Shown: positions 1 through 12,359, counted from the stretch's first letter. The stretch: DNA of 64,000 nucleotides from Puccinia triticina (GCF_026914185.1 NC_070575.1:1302001-1366000), one strand, 5' to 3'. The notes: generated by a model not told the origin, from the sequence alone. Numbers and translations: made by a program.

Positions 1-1411
1 TTAGGCAGAAAGGTGAGAATATGCTGTAATATGGCCCCCGATGATCCTTTGCAGATTCAAACTAACTACCGAGTTCCGCCCCGACCGATCTAGGTTTTTG
101 TCGGAAACCTCAGCTTCGCGACCAAAGACGACCAACTCCGAGATGTGTTTAACACTCATGGTCAGATGTCAGTCAAATCTCCCGCCTTTTTCGGGGCGGG
201 ATTTTCGCGCGATGACCCCAATAGTCTTCCACTCAAACGCATGAACTGACATATTTATTGCTTGATTTATCGTGTGTGTCTAATAGCTCTGACGTCCAAA
301 TCATCCACCGTGGGACACGCTCCATGGGGTATGGCTTTGTCACCTTTGCCACCTGTGAGGAGGCTGAAAAAGCTGTCGCCGCGACCGACAAAACTGAAAT
401 CGACGGGCGAGCCATTAACGTTGAAATCGCGAAGCCTGCTCCCGTAAGTCTCTGGAGTCTCCTCCTTCAACACCGATAATATTTAATGTATTTTGCTTGT
501 CAATGGTCCAAACAGGGCACACCTGGGGGCCCAGTCCCACGCGCAGCTGCCAGGGCTGGTAAGGCGTCTAAAGCTCGCCCAACCAACGGGGATGCGAAAG
601 CTAGTGACCAGGACCCCGATGCCCAAACTGATGATCCCTCACCTACTGGCTCTAAGGTAAGGTTTAGCTCATTTATTAAAATGCATCCTTGCGAGTTCTC
701 ACGGCATCAATAATCTACCTTAGGCCAAACGCAGCGGAAATGGAGCTGGACGTGGTCGAAGCAGGCGAGGTCGAGCCCGCCGTCCCGCTGGTGAACCCAG
801 GCCTGAGGCCAGCGGAGATGATAACGGTGCCGTGACCGATGCTTCCACTCATAACGAGGAAGAGCGAGCCAGCAAACCTCGTTCAACCCGCACTCGCAGT
901 AGGCGAGGAAAAGCCCCAGTCGCAGCGGCTTCTGTAGATGGCGTCAAACGCGAGAGACGCCCTAGGAGAAAAGGTCCACCAGAAGGCGAACCCAGCCAAA
1001 CGTTTGTTGAAATTATGACATCCAAATCTCGCGTTTTTTTCCCTATTGATGAACTTGAGTTGATTTTATTTTGTTTTGCTTGATAGGTCGTTGTTTGTGG
1101 CCAATCTGCCATTCGATGTGACGGACGAAAAACTGAAAGAGTTCTTTGCGAGCTACGAAGTCGTGTCGGCCCATGTGGTTTCCCGACGTTATGGATCGAG
1201 CACCGGAAGATCCAAAGGGTTCGGCTTTGTTGAATTTGCTAATGAGGAGAACCAACTGAAGGCCTTGGAAGAAATTCAAGGGAAGGAGATGGACGGCCGC
1301 GCGTTGCACGTCAAGATCGCCATCAACGAGGCCAAAAAGGATGCTGAAGAGGCCGCCGATAAAGACACCGGTGCTCCCGCCTCAGTCCCCGCCGAGCCCG
1401 CTGCGGCCTAG
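1..1411 (+). CDS. Two-RRM RNA-binding protein, 5' end outside window
   Basis: A spliced gene whose first exons lie before the window. Exons consistent in phase are 1-12, 94-167, 287-443, 516-656, 724-1001 and 1087-1411 (stop TAG at 1409-1411). RRM1 spans exons 1-3, with RNP2 KVFVGNLSF and RNP1 GYGFVTF. A low-complexity Arg/Gly/Ala/Lys-rich linker fills 516-1001. RRM2 is in the last exon, with RNP2 SLFVANLPF and RNP1 GFGFVEF. Donors are mostly GTAAG/GTGAG types (GTGAGA at 13, GTAAGT at 444, GTAAGG at 657); the donors at 168 (GTCAGT) and 1002 (GTTTGT) are weak but keep frame. The acceptor at 91-93 follows a CTAAC branch point. An alanine-rich tail ends the protein. The role is inferred from the fold: binding single-stranded RNA (or ssDNA), nuclear or cytoplasmic. 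It resembles fungal gar2/nucleolin-like RRM proteins only in general layout, so no symbol is given. Confidence 0.85.
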
Positions 1412-3020
1412 CGCCTCACATAGGATGTAGATAGTTCTTCGGTGTGGTCCAACTAACCGTCGAATTCACATATTTTGCAATTAAGTGCCACTCACATTGT
1501 TGCCGTCATCTTTTAGATTGATATGTTTCCTGAAGAGAAAATTATGAGTATCAATCTGAGAACATTTTCTCTGATCTAAGTGTGCGGGCTCACCACAGAT
1601 GAGCCCTCGGAGCGGCCTGTTCGATTTCCTTTCGGATGCGGCGGCCCGACAGCAGGTTACTTGCCCATGGGAGCGGCAAGCAGTTGCAACTGCCTGTGGA
1701 TTGCTCCGACACGGCTTCCCGCCTTCTTCACGGACAACCATGTCCGGCAAGAGGCACGAAGTGTATAAGGCGGGCAGGTCCGGACCCCTTCCAACCTATC
1801 TGTGAATTCAGGTGGGGTGATGAATGAGTTCAACAGAAGAGGGAGGCCATGTCTCAGAAGGATGGCTGCTTGCCTTTTCCTTGTCGCACCTCTGATTGAC
1901 GCTAGCTTAACTAAGCCTCTCGAACGGAGGGTCCGGGGGACCCCGGCCGGAGGGCTCTCCGTAGGAGAGGCTTATGAATAATGTCTGCAGGCTGGCAGAC
2001 AAAGGGAGAATTTTCAATCCTAAAAACACAAAAACACAATCTAAAATTTAGCACAAAAAATATGTACAAGAAAAACTGAATAGACAATTTTCTTGGCAGT
2101 ACTGATGGGCACCCTCCCCCAAGTTTTTGAGGCATGAACTCCAAAACTGATTGAAGGAATCCGTTTTGGAGGTCAAAGGAATCCTGGAGGATATTCCATT
2201 GCACTGAAGATCCAATTTTGGATTTTCTGATAATATGCACAATTGAATATCCTATCTGCAACAATTGGGTGGCTGCAGGTGTAGGATCTGCAGATATCTG
2301 CAGGCTTGTGAATCCAATATTCACAAGGCATGATGGTTGTAATTCCTTGGTTTACATTCCTTTGTGTTTTTTTTATTTTTAAAACATTAGTACAGCAAAA
2401 ATGATAAGGATTGGGGAGATGAGACCAGCACCATTTGAAAGCTGAGATTGAGAAGGTTAATTTGGCTCTGGGACAGGTCCACAGGAGCTGAGGGGGAGGC
2501 TGGGTGATGCTAAGTATTTTTCCTCCAGCCATTGGTGATTTCTTTCTCAGCCAAAATTTTGACTTTGTGCACAAGTCCCTCCCTGCGGGAGGGGCTGCTT
2601 CGCGGCCAGCCACAGCGAGCCTCCCACCAGGGGGGACTTGTGTCAAGTTAGGATTGACGGAAGTTTGGAAAATAAGTAGAGGATACAGACCCTAGTAGTC
2701 TTTGAACTCAAATGCCGCTTCCACGACTGAAGTGCTGTACCTCTCCTTCCGGCTGATATCAAGATTGATAGATGTATCATTTTGGAAAATGAAGGCAAAA
2801 GTAATTGAAAGTATGGTCATGAGTTCAAATAAACCCTCTAAAGGCACTACATGTCCCCCTTTTGAGATTGAAGAAGCAAAGAACTAAAAATGAATCTAAG
2901 AATGATATTAACCAAAAGTAAACAGGCTGAGGAGGGGAAACTTCAAGTGAGGCATGATTGAGAAAAAAAACCTGTGAATTCTGCTTTGTGAAAGTTTGAG
3001 AAGTGAAGATCTATTGGGTT
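1412..3020. other. 3' flank of the RRM gene, no gene seen
   Basis: No convincing reading frame. It contains a GC-rich dispersed motif at about 1902-1975 (CTAGCTTAACTAAGCC, then CTCTCCGTAGGAGAGGC). This recurs inverted at 26552-26603 and partly at 30009-30050. It also holds an imperfect repeat around CTGCAGATATCTGCAG near 2290. Confidence 0.5.
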
Positions 3021-3231
3021 AGGGCCTGTACCATAGGGCATGAAAATTGAAATTTTCCAAATTCATTTGCCTCAAAATTTCTTGGGACAAAAACTGAGCC
3101 TGGCCAAAATGTAGGCTGGAGCCTAAATGTGAAGAATTTCAACATTTGAACCCTCTGCTAGTTTTCAATTTTTGTGTAGAGGGCAAAAAAAGTTGAAATT
3201 TTTCAAAATTGAGGCCCATGGTACAGGCCCT
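3021..3231. mobile_element. MITE-like palindrome, AGGGCCTGTACCAT termini
   Basis: The ends are inverted copies: AGGGCCTGTACCAT at the left and ATGGTACAGGCCCT at the right. The AT-rich interior is also partly self-complementary (GAAATTTTCC against its inverse). Length is 211 bp with no coding capacity. The flanks are GTT and TGA, so no clear target duplication is seen. It lies just downstream of the gene at 3324-4832. Confidence 0.6.
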
Positions 3232-3323
3232 TGATGTTTTTGCATAACAACAGAAAACAGATATGCTTTAGTAGCCAGTCAAGATTAAAGAACTCTAGGG
3301 ATAATATGGCCTTATCTGAAGCC

Positions 3324-4832
3324 TCAAATCAATGGTAATGACAAAAGTCTTGAATATAATATGCGTGCTTGTTTCCAGAAAGGTGGCTTCACTATTGCTT
3401 GGTGTGTATCTTGAATTCTAAGCCCACACAATTTTTCATATAAATTCTCAATCCATTCTTGTAGTTCATTCTGTGTATCATAAAACTTTAATATATTTTT
3501 GGCAGGTTTTTTGTAATTCTCAACGTTTCGGTTCCATTTACCCCATTCCTGGCAGAATTCAACTAAATATCCCATCAATATCAGTTTGTTCTGCAGGAAA
3601 TCAAAATCAATCTGATCAGGCTTCAATTTGATTAAAACTTCTTGATAGTGAATATTGAGGAATTTCACAATTTGGTAGGCCATTCTAAATTTGAAATTGA
3701 ACATATTGCTGGATAGATCTGCTTGAGGTTTGTCAAAGTATTCAAGCACACTTTGAATTGTGAGCATTGTTTCCTGACTGACTGTCTTTTCTTTCACTCC
3801 AGCTCCTTGTTGAATTCTTAAGCTTGAGTCCATCTTGTTGATATCTTCAATAAAGCTGGCTGAACCAAAGTGTCTGAATACATTTTTCATTTTCTCAGAT
3901 TCTTCATTGAATTCCACAGATGGTTGTGCCTCAGTTTCAATTATTTTTGCAATGGCATAATGTTTGGAGAGAACTTGATCTTGTGGAAAGATGGCTGTAT
4001 TGCATGCAGTCATGTGTATCCAGGCAAGACGGGCCAGGAACATAAGAAAAAATCAGGTCTTCAGAAACAAGGCAAGATAGTGGAATCATGGCAAGGTGGG
4101 GACATACATTGGCAAGATTTAATAAAATGGTTTATTATATTGTCAGTCTCCCCAAATTCTCTTGCACTTTTAATCCCGCAACAACCATACAGGCCAATGT
4201 TGGAATTTCTGCGCTCCTCAATTGGGCATATAACTGCAATTTCTAGAGCTTTTTGCCTGAAAATGTGAACATCTTTGAGGAAATATGGTGTTCCTAGGTT
4301 GAACTTGCATAGATGAATCAGATCTACTAAAAGAAATAGGGTTCTTGAATATTCAGATCTGAAACCTTCTTCAAAATCTTGAGGATTTCTTTTTTGAAAA
4401 CTGGAAAACAGTTTTTCCACACTTCTCCACCGCTCCAGGAATGGCTTCATCAGTATGGCATCTATGTCAGAGATAGGATCATCACTTATTGGAATTTTTG
4501 AATATAAATTACTCAGTTTGATACCAAATCTAATTTTTGTCTGTGCCTTCAATTCATTGTATAATCCTTCAATTTTGTTGGTGAGCATGTGTTGAAATTG
4601 ATGTGAAGTTCTAAAACGTTTGAGTTTGTCAATTCCTTCCTCAATACCTTTTCTTCTACTTTTGAACATCTCAATTTTTTCTGTTTGAATGCAAGTGCGT
4701 GATTTGGTTGTTAGCAGAAAGGTCAGGATTGGGATCAAAAGGTCAACACCTACCCTTTTTTGTAGGTTCTGCTTTAGAAAATCTCTGCCTCAGACATGTC
4801 TGGTTTTTGACATTTCCTGTGTATCCATCCAT
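3324..4832 (-). CDS. Unrecognised three-exon gene, about 440 aa
   Basis: Complement of exons 4754-4832, 4108-4680 and 3324-3994. Phases match at both junctions. Intron 1 has GTAGGT, a CTAAC branch and ACAG; intron 2 (113 nt) has GTATGT and ATACAG. The start chosen is the ATG at 4832, giving MDGYTGNVKNQ; an upstream exon is possible because the frame stays open through a CCAG at about 4850. The protein is rich in Lys, Phe, Ile and Glu, with no signal peptide and no membrane segment. Helical stretches such as KLKRFRTSHQFQHML suggest an all-alpha soluble protein. I do not recognise the family; it may be a rust-lineage expanded family. The coding region is more AT-rich than the RRM and G-patch genes nearby. 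Confidence 0.6.
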
Positions 4833-5709
4833 TTTTGCAAGATCACTAGATCCTGGGAAACAATCCAAAGGGTAATGAAACATTCAAAAAGATGAAAAGA
4901 CCAGTTAAGCCAAGAAAGGCAAATAGTAACAACATATTCATTTCTTACCCAAAGAGATCACTGCTGGTCCATTAAGACTTGACAGTGCTATCTGACTGGC
5001 TCCCAGTATGTACAGAGAGATGTATAAAAATTTGTGCGTGATGTTGATCAACATCTGAAGGTGAAGAAATTGTGCAGAGCCTTCAGGATAAAATGTGGGC
5101 AGAATCCCAAGGGAAAGGGGAATGTTTTTCTGGTAGACTGTCAATGTATCTAGGTTCCTTTGCAGATTTTACAGGTGATGCATAATTCTCAGACTCTACC
5201 CAGATAAACTCAAGCTTTTTAGGATGAGTCAAGAGGCTCTTACAGCTGACAGTGCCCTGGGCCTTACAGCACATCACACAAGCCCACACCGAAGTTAAAG
5301 CTCAGGCGCACCCAACACACCTGCCTGATGTCACTCAAGTACGTAACAAGAGGCGGCAGTTGCGGCGTGTCGGGACTCGGGAGGGATGTCTGAGCGGACC
5401 ACCGAGGTCGGCGAGGCAAGACCGACAGATTGGGGATTTCTGTACATGGAAGTGGGCCGGTGAGGTTTAGAAGATGGGCGGCGCGCCGGAACCAGGAGAA
5501 TCACCGCGGCGGATTCATAGGAGTGGGGTAGAGGGTCGAGGAGTCGGCAAGACAGCGGCACGCACATAGACGAGGACGAGGAAGTCCCTGGGATCGCATG
5601 TTCGACACGGTGAGAATGTAGAAACACCTACAAATTTACTTGGTGGAAACATGGCCTAGTTAATGAGACCATGGGTGAGTTTGTGAAGTGAATTTTATCT
5701 GTCGCCGGA
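4833..5709. other. Intergenic, nothing recognised
   Basis: Only short, mutually overlapping reading frames are present. The last ~100 bases form the left flank of the CACCC element at 5710 and once lay directly next to 12211, upstream of the peroxisomal gene. Confidence 0.5.
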
Positions 5710-5998
5710 CACCCCGGGCAAAACCGGGTCCCGATACCCAAACAGGTTGCGCGGTCCTGTACGCATGTCAGGTGATGGAGGACCTGTCATGCATACAGGA
5801 CAGCTAGCGCGGTAGCCCACACGCAGCTGTTGTACAGCTGACATGCATTGTATGTACATGTTTAGTCACCCACTCAAGTGCAAAACAGGAATTACATACT
5901 CATAATCCCTTAACCCATATCACATAATCTCTTAACACATAGCTCACATCACTGCACATATGTACATGCCGCATGGAGCGCAATACACACAGTCACCA

Positions 5999-6505
5999 TG
6001 TGAGAATCGGAGTTACGTCCGATTACGCTAATGTCATGACTAAGGCTGTCTACTTTAAATACGCGTACATACGCGTAACAATTTCGAGAACTAGCTTATT
6101 GAAGATTACTTTCACACAGAGAAACGACGCAATGGGTTCGGATATTAGAGAAACATGATACTAGGAAATACGATGCTTGTATCTCCGTTACATTTAGATC
6201 ATCTGATTGAAATCCAACCACAAAGCACAGATAATCTTGTAAGAAAGGAATATAAGACAGTTGTAGTTCACGTTGATTGTTTTCTTCTCTTTCTCCATCG
6301 TAATATTTTTGTTTTCTTCTCATCATCATCATCAGAAATCTGAAAAGGCATTCTTCAAAGTTATCAGTGAACTATCGTTAAGAAACACTCAATCTCTTAT
6401 AAAGTTGTATCGCGCCTTTCGTTGTCATTAGCTCGTCTGTAGACATTTGTGAGACTTCATTCTCTGGCCTGTCCGATCCTTTATCGTAATACTCTAGTCA
6501 TTACA
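5999..6505 (+). repeat. 5' LTR of the gypsy element
   Basis: Begins TGTGAGAATCGG and ends AGTCATTACA. A TATA-like TATAAG is at 6251-6256. The probable transcript start is about 46 bases downstream at 6297, where ATCGTAATATTTTT is complementary to the primer site just after the LTR. It differs from the 3' LTR at 6085, 6156, 6376, 6412 and 6448, all C/T or G/A changes in CpG context. Confidence 0.95.
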
Positions 6506-6518
6506 AAAATATTACGAT
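6505..6518 (+). promoter_or_regulatory. Primer-binding site, self-priming type
   Basis: The 14 bases at the LTR/internal junction (AAAAATATTACGAT) are an exact reverse complement of 6297-6310 inside the LTR. That segment sits where the 5' end of the mRNA is expected, 46 bases after a TATAAG. This is the arrangement known for Tf1/sushi-type elements, in which the 5' end of the element's own RNA primes minus-strand synthesis. No tRNA 3'-end complement is seen here. Confidence 0.75.
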
Positions 6519-6572
6519 CATACTTCTTGGAGATTTCTTAGTTCTTTTATCACCGGATTTAAATACTTTAGA

Positions 6573-9500
6573 ATGGATGTTAATCAAGAGGAACGCGTCC
6601 AGGAATTGGCCAACGTCCTCTCCAATCTTCAGCTCAACCATCAATCCGGACAACAAAAGACCGACCATCTCTCCAACGAAATCAACAGTATCAAAGTCGA
6701 TCTCAACACCATCAAACTCACGCTTCAAGATGTCACCCAACGCCTTTTATCCTTTCATCATCAACTTTTGAATTTTCAACTTCAACCATCGGTACCTCAA
6801 GCTTTCTCGGATGTATCGGTAATGACACACGCCTCGTTCTCCGGCAACCCGAAGGAAATCAATAAATTCTTGTATTTCATCAAGGATCGCTTGGTCGAAG
6901 TGGAGGCGCGTTTCCCCAACGAGAAGAGCAAGATAAATTGGGTGGTCCGACATTTTTGACACTCCAATGGTAATATTTCTGAAACAGCCCCTTCTTATTT
7001 ATGGTGGATTTCCGTTTTAAGAGAGAATGCTCGAACCCAAAACCTCCCTTCTAAATCCGCATCCGCCGAAGATCCTTATGTGTTACCATGTTTAGTTTCT
7101 ATGCGCTCTTTTCTCTCTCACTTAGAAGAAGTTTTCGCCGATAGTAGTAGCGTTGAAGACGCAAAGAGAGCCTTGTATTCTTGTAAACAGGGCAATAAGC
7201 CTTTAGATGTCTTTAATTCTTTGTTCAGATCTCTTGTGTTCGCCGTAGATTTGACCGAAGATTGTCGCATTGATGTATATAAAGCTGCTATTAATCCGAA
7301 AATACTCGAAATCGCTATCCAGAAGGACTCGTGGAAGGAGGCGACCGATTTGAAGGAAAAGATGGCGCTATGCATTTTGGCCGCCAACATCCTGGACGAA
7401 CTCACCATTCTCCGGACCAATCTATCAACCAAGCGGGCAGACTTTCAAATTCAGCGACCTCCTCCTCCTCCTCCTTCTCTTCCAACTTCCACTGCAACCC
7501 CTATGGACATCGACGCAATCACGGCAAGTGTTGGTTTCACCTTCTCCGCTTACCGTTCCCTCTGTGTCAAGCACAAATTATGCCAGCGTTGTCATAAGCC
7601 GTATGATGAAACTCACATCACCAATCGCTCCTGTCCCAACGTGGAGGTTCAAATAAAAGACAAGATCGCCCTTTTCACTAAACTCTCCAAATCCGCTCCC
7701 CCAACCACTCAACTCACTCAAATCGACTTGGCAACAACCGGTTCCGGTGCTCTTCCTTATTCTTGGGATCATATTGGGCCGGGTTCTTTCGCAGATATGT
7801 TGATGTTTGGCTGTGACGAAACAGGTGCACCACTTGATAATGGCGAGTTCAAATCTCTTTCCTCCCCTTTTGTTTCTTTAAATTCTCTCTCCCTTCCGAA
7901 TTCTTCACCTTCTAGATTAGTTATCCCAATTCAATTATACCGTCCTGGGCTCCCCCCTGTGATTGCCATGGCTTTGGTGGACTCAGGCGCTGGGGATTTG
8001 TTCATCAACACAGACTTTGTAAGACTAAAACGACTAAAGCTAACACCTTTAACCATCCCTTTTTCGTGCAGAAGCTTTGATGGAACACCAGCTTCCTCCG
8101 GCGACGTCAGTCAGTGTTGGACCGGCAGTGTAGCGTCTTCGGATTTTTTGAATCATTCTCGGCTGTCCGAAGTTTCTCTCAACGTGGTTTCTCTTTCTTC
8201 AGTTGATGTAATACTTGGACTCCCTTGGCTCAAAGCAAATCAAGCTTGGGTCGGAGGTGCCAACGGACAACTCTATTTTTCACCACCCCTTCGTAATTCT
8301 CGCTTTTCTCTTTCAACTCAAACCCTTAATGTTGCTTCTATCACTAATAATCTACATCTCACTTGAGAAGAACTTTTGTTGTTACCATCTGCTCTTCGCT
8401 CTTTTGCTGATGTGTTTACTATAGCTAGCTTGCAATCACTACCACCTGTTCGACCTCAATTTGATTTGAAGATCCAAATTAAGGAGGGATGTACGCCTCC
8501 TTTCGGAGGATTGTACAATCTAAGCGAAGGCGAACGCAGACAATTGCGCGCTTACATTGACGAGAATCTCAGTAAGGGTTTTATTCGTTTATCTTCTTCA
8601 CCCGCTGCAGCCCCCATTTTTTTTGTTAAAACTGAAGGAAAGGACAATAGACCTTGTGTTGATTATCGAGGACTAAATTCAATGACGGTAAGGGATAGTT
8701 ACCCTATACCAGTCCTTTCTCTCCTTCTCAACAACCTGGCCGAGTGCAAATTCCTCTCCAAAGTTGATTTAAAATCAGCATTCAACCTGTTACGGGTAAC
8801 TCCGGGTCAAGAATATTTGACCGCTTTTCGCACACCTTGGGGACTGTTTGAATACATGGTCATGCCATTTGGCCTTGCTAACGCCCCGGCCACCTTTCAA
8901 CGATTTATCCAACACGTCTTACAAGAGTTCATTGATGTTTGCTGCTTTGTCTATATCAATGACATCCTTATATTCTCAAAGACCGAGGAGGAGCATGTCC
9001 AACATTTAACTTCAATTCTTAAGAAGCTTCGAGAATACTCCCTAAAGGCTTCATTGAAAAAGTGTGAATTTTTCCAGACGGAAGTACAGTTTCTGGGATT
9101 TATCATTTCTTCTCAGGGTCTTCGAATGGATCCGCGAAAATTAGACACCATTATCCAATGGCCTATCCCAGAAACTCTACGAGGCCTACGCCGTTTTTTA
9201 GGGTTTTGTAATTTTTACCAACGGTTCATACCTAGTTTTTCTCTTATTACTAATGATCTAACGGGTCTTACCAAGGAGGCTGCTTTTCATCCGACAAAGA
9301 TGAAAGAAGCTTTGGCAATCAAGGAATTTGAAAAGCTTAAATCCGCATTTTTATCTGCTCCACTTCTCTCTCACTTTTCGTTTCAAGCAGATAGAATAGT
9401 TCACGTGGACAGTTTGGGATTTGCTATAGCCGGTGTCCTAAGCCAACCGGATTCTACTGGTCGTCTTCGACCGGTTAGTTTCTTTTCTCGCAAGCTGACC

Positions 9501-11324
9501 GATCAAGAAAGGGCTTGGGCTATTTTCGATTTGGAACTGTACGCAGTATATTCGGCGTTCAAGGAATGGAGGGCATGGCTTGCTGGTACTTCAAATCCAG
9601 TCCTGGTTTTTTCAGACCACGCAAATCTGAAATTTTTTATGACGTTGAAAAAGCTCACACCGAAACAAGCTCGCTGGGCTGCATTTCTTGATTCCTTTAA
9701 CTATAAGCTGTTTCATCTTTCAGGAACTTCTAACCCAGCAGATGCCCCTAGTAGGCGACCGGATTTCGAAGTTCCGGAAAAACTCGAAATTCCAAATTCT
9801 TTACAAGCTCGTTTCTCTATCAATTCTATTGAGGCAAAGTCTCACGCAAGGGATGAACATGATATATATTTTCAACCAGTCTCATCTTCTTTTCTGGCGA
9901 GTTTACAGGAAGCGTACTTGACTCTTCCGAAGGAAGAAAAAGACCTGTATCATTTAAGCCAGGGTTGCTATTGGTTCAGACATCGCGTGTTTGTACCTTC
10001 ATCACTTCGAGCACAAGTCCTTCAGATGTATCACGAGGACCAAATTGTTGGTCATCCAGGTATTGCCCGAACTTTATCATTGATTCTACAAACATTTGAT
10101 TGGCCTAGCATCAGAAAGGATGTTATATCGTTCGTTTCATCTTGCGACTCTTGTCAACGCGTTAAGGCAAGCAGACAACAACCGGTGGGACTCTTACAAC
10201 CCTTACCCATCCCCTCTTGACCATGGAATGTGATAGGCATGGATTTCATTACAAAGTTGCCCGTCTCTCATTCGTTTGATTCCATTCTAGTAGTAGTTGA
10301 ACTTTTGAGTAAGACCACCCATTTTATTCCTTGTTGGGAGGCTATGACTTCAAAGGAGTTAGCAAAACTATTTCGACGAGAGATTTTTCGTTTACATGGA
10401 CTACCGGACAGAATAATATCTGACCGAGGTACTACCTTCACCAGCAAATTTTGGCAATCCTTTATGAAACTGTTAAATATTAAAGCAGCGACGTCTACCG
10501 CATATCATCCTCAGACTGACGGTCAGACAGAACGAATGAATCAAATTTTAGAAGATTATCTACAACATTTCGTGGGTTATAATCAAACGGATTGGTCGGA
10601 AAAGCTAGATATGGCTGAATTCTCTATCAATAATTTACATTCTTCAACTTCTGGTGTTTCGCCTTTCTTCTTTGTACACGGTTTCCACCCTCGATTTAAT
10701 ACGCTTACCACTTCTTCGGGAAAATCAAAAGCTAACACGGTTGTACAGGATCTACAGAGGATACAGGATCAGGCTTGTTCGTCTTTACAAGACGCAAAAC
10801 AGAAGCAGGCATTGTATTATAATAGGAAGCGACGAGAAACTCCCCCATACGAACCAGGAGATTTGGTATTGTTGTCTAGACGTTTCATTCAAACTAGACG
10901 GATAAATTCAAAACTTGACTACCGACATCTTGGACCCTTCAAAGTTATCGAGATGGTAGGAGAAGGGGCGGTCCGATTAGATATTAAGGAGCATTACCCA
11001 AAACTCCACCCTGTTTTCAATCTTTCCCTTATTACTCCTTACAAGAATCCCGTCGAGAACTCATTCCGCACAGCAATTGTAGATCCTGCTGTCTATTCAG
11101 CTCCGGTTAAAGACATTAACTGGGAGTTGTTTTCGGAGGTATTGGACCATCGAACACCTTGGAAAGGGACGGAAGAATATCTAATCCGATGGAAGCACGC
11201 TACTCCAGCGGCAGACAGATGGCTTTTTCTTTCTCAAATACCGCGTTTGTTACACTCATATCTTCTAACTTTTCATCGAAACAACGGTACTCCAGTTCCT
11301 TTGTTATTAACGGGTATAAGGTAA
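6573..11324 (+). pseudogene. gag-pol of the gypsy element, inactivated by three TGA stops
   Basis: A single frame from ATG 6573 to 11324, broken only by TGA at 6957-6959, 8364-8366 and 10218-10220, with no frameshift. Gag occupies ~6573-7600 and ends in a Cys/His knuckle (LCQRCHKPYDETH...SCP). Protease shows ALVDSGAGDLF. RT (about 8500-9130) has VDLKSAFNLLRV and MPFGLANAPATFQ, but the catalytic box reads YIND (AAT at 8958-8960) instead of YxDD. RNase H shows SDHANLKFF. Integrase has H-H-C-C (GHPG...CDSCQ), D at GMDFITKLP, D at ISDRGTTF and E in QTERMNQ. A chromodomain ends the protein (EEYLIRWKHATPAADRW). The stops and the RT change make the copy non-functional. Confidence 0.93.
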
Positions 11325-11332
11325 AGTATATT

Positions 11333-11839
11333 TGTGAGAATCGGAGTTACGTCCGATTACGCTAATGTCATGACTAAGGCTGTCTACTTTAAATACGCGT
11401 ACATACGCGTAACAATTTTGAGAACTAGCTTATTGAAGATTACTTTCACACAGAGAAACGACGCAATGGGTTCGGATATTAGAGAAACACGATACTAGGA
11501 AATACGATGCTTGTATCTCCGTTACATTTAGATCATCTGATTGAAATCCAACCACAAAGCACAGATAATCTTGTAAGAAAGGAATATAAGACAGTTGTAG
11601 TTCACGTTGATTGTTTTCTTCTCTTTCTCCATCGTAATATTTTTGTTTTCTTCTCATCATCATCATCAGAAATCTGAAAAGGCATTCTTCAAAGTTATCA
11701 GTGAACTATTGTTAAGAAACACTCAATCTCTTATAAAGTTGTATCACGCCTTTCGTTGTCATTAGCTCGTCTGTAGACATTCGTGAGACTTCATTCTCTG
11801 GCCTGTCCGATCCTTTATCGTAATACTCTAGTCATTACA
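11333..11839 (+). repeat. 3' LTR of the gypsy element
   Basis: 507 bp, same ends as the 5' LTR, directly followed by the CACCA duplication. The purine-rich stretch before it (GGTATAAGGTAAAG) is the candidate polypurine tract; it is weak. Confidence 0.95.
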
Positions 11840-12359
11840 CACCATATAGTATATACATAATCTGTTTCCTCATGTACGTATCAATGTAGATAATATTGAC
11901 TTGATCGGGTGATGGGGGCTTGGGGGACCATCATACATATTACGGTTATGGTGAATATTGGAAATACATAACCAGGCATGACGGGCTATAATGTATAATA
12001 TAGTTTCAGACTTTTAGTTGTGCTTTGGCTAAATGCTGGAGTTTCTGACATGCGAACAGATAATACAGACAGTTGACAGGTGTTGCGCGAGTGTGATGCA
12101 TGAAAGCCTGTCATGCAGCTGTGACATGACACAGGGCGCGGGAAATCTTAATGTACTAAACAGGACCGCGCAACCTGTACGGCTTTCATGACCCGGGTTT
12201 GCCCCGGGTGGGAGCGACCGAGGATTCAAATCTCAGGAGGTCCGCGTTGCGGGAGGTTATTGTATCGACTCGGAGACGCTACAGGACGCTACCTACTTCT
12301 TCCAACCAAATTCCTGATCCCTGAAGGGCGAAGCAACCTGCCTCGAAACCTATTGCAAG

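Larger units (their letters stand above)
5999..11839 (+). mobile_element. Ty3/gypsy LTR retrotransposon, chromovirus type, complete but mutated
   Basis: 5,841 bp with two 507-bp LTRs that begin TG and end CA. A 5-bp target duplication CACCA is at 5994-5998 and 11840-11844. One continuous gag-pol frame carries gag, zinc knuckle, protease, RT, RNase H, integrase and a C-terminal chromodomain. It sits inside the CACCC element at 5710-12210, so it inserted later. The LTRs differ at only five positions (about 99 % identity), so the insertion is fairly young. Confidence 0.95.
5710..12210. mobile_element. CACCCC...GGGGTG-type DNA transposon, split by a gypsy element
   Basis: The left part is 5710-5998 and the right part 11845-12210, about 655 bp without the insert. 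Ends are CACCCCGGGCAAAAC and GTTTGCCCCGGGTG, nearly perfect inverted repeats. A 3-bp target duplication GGA is at 5707-5709 and 12211-12213. The interior has inverted CATGCATACAGG / GCATGAAAGCCTGTC segments and no gene. A second copy with the same ends is at 63486-63797. CAC...GTG ends plus a 3-bp duplication point to the CACTA (CMC) group; this is inference because no transposase is present. Confidence 0.8.

Noticed and set aside
5999..6505. Reading frames inside the gypsy LTRs (6096-6332 and 11430-11666, - strand, identical)
   Set aside because: They are identical because the LTRs are; no support for translation.
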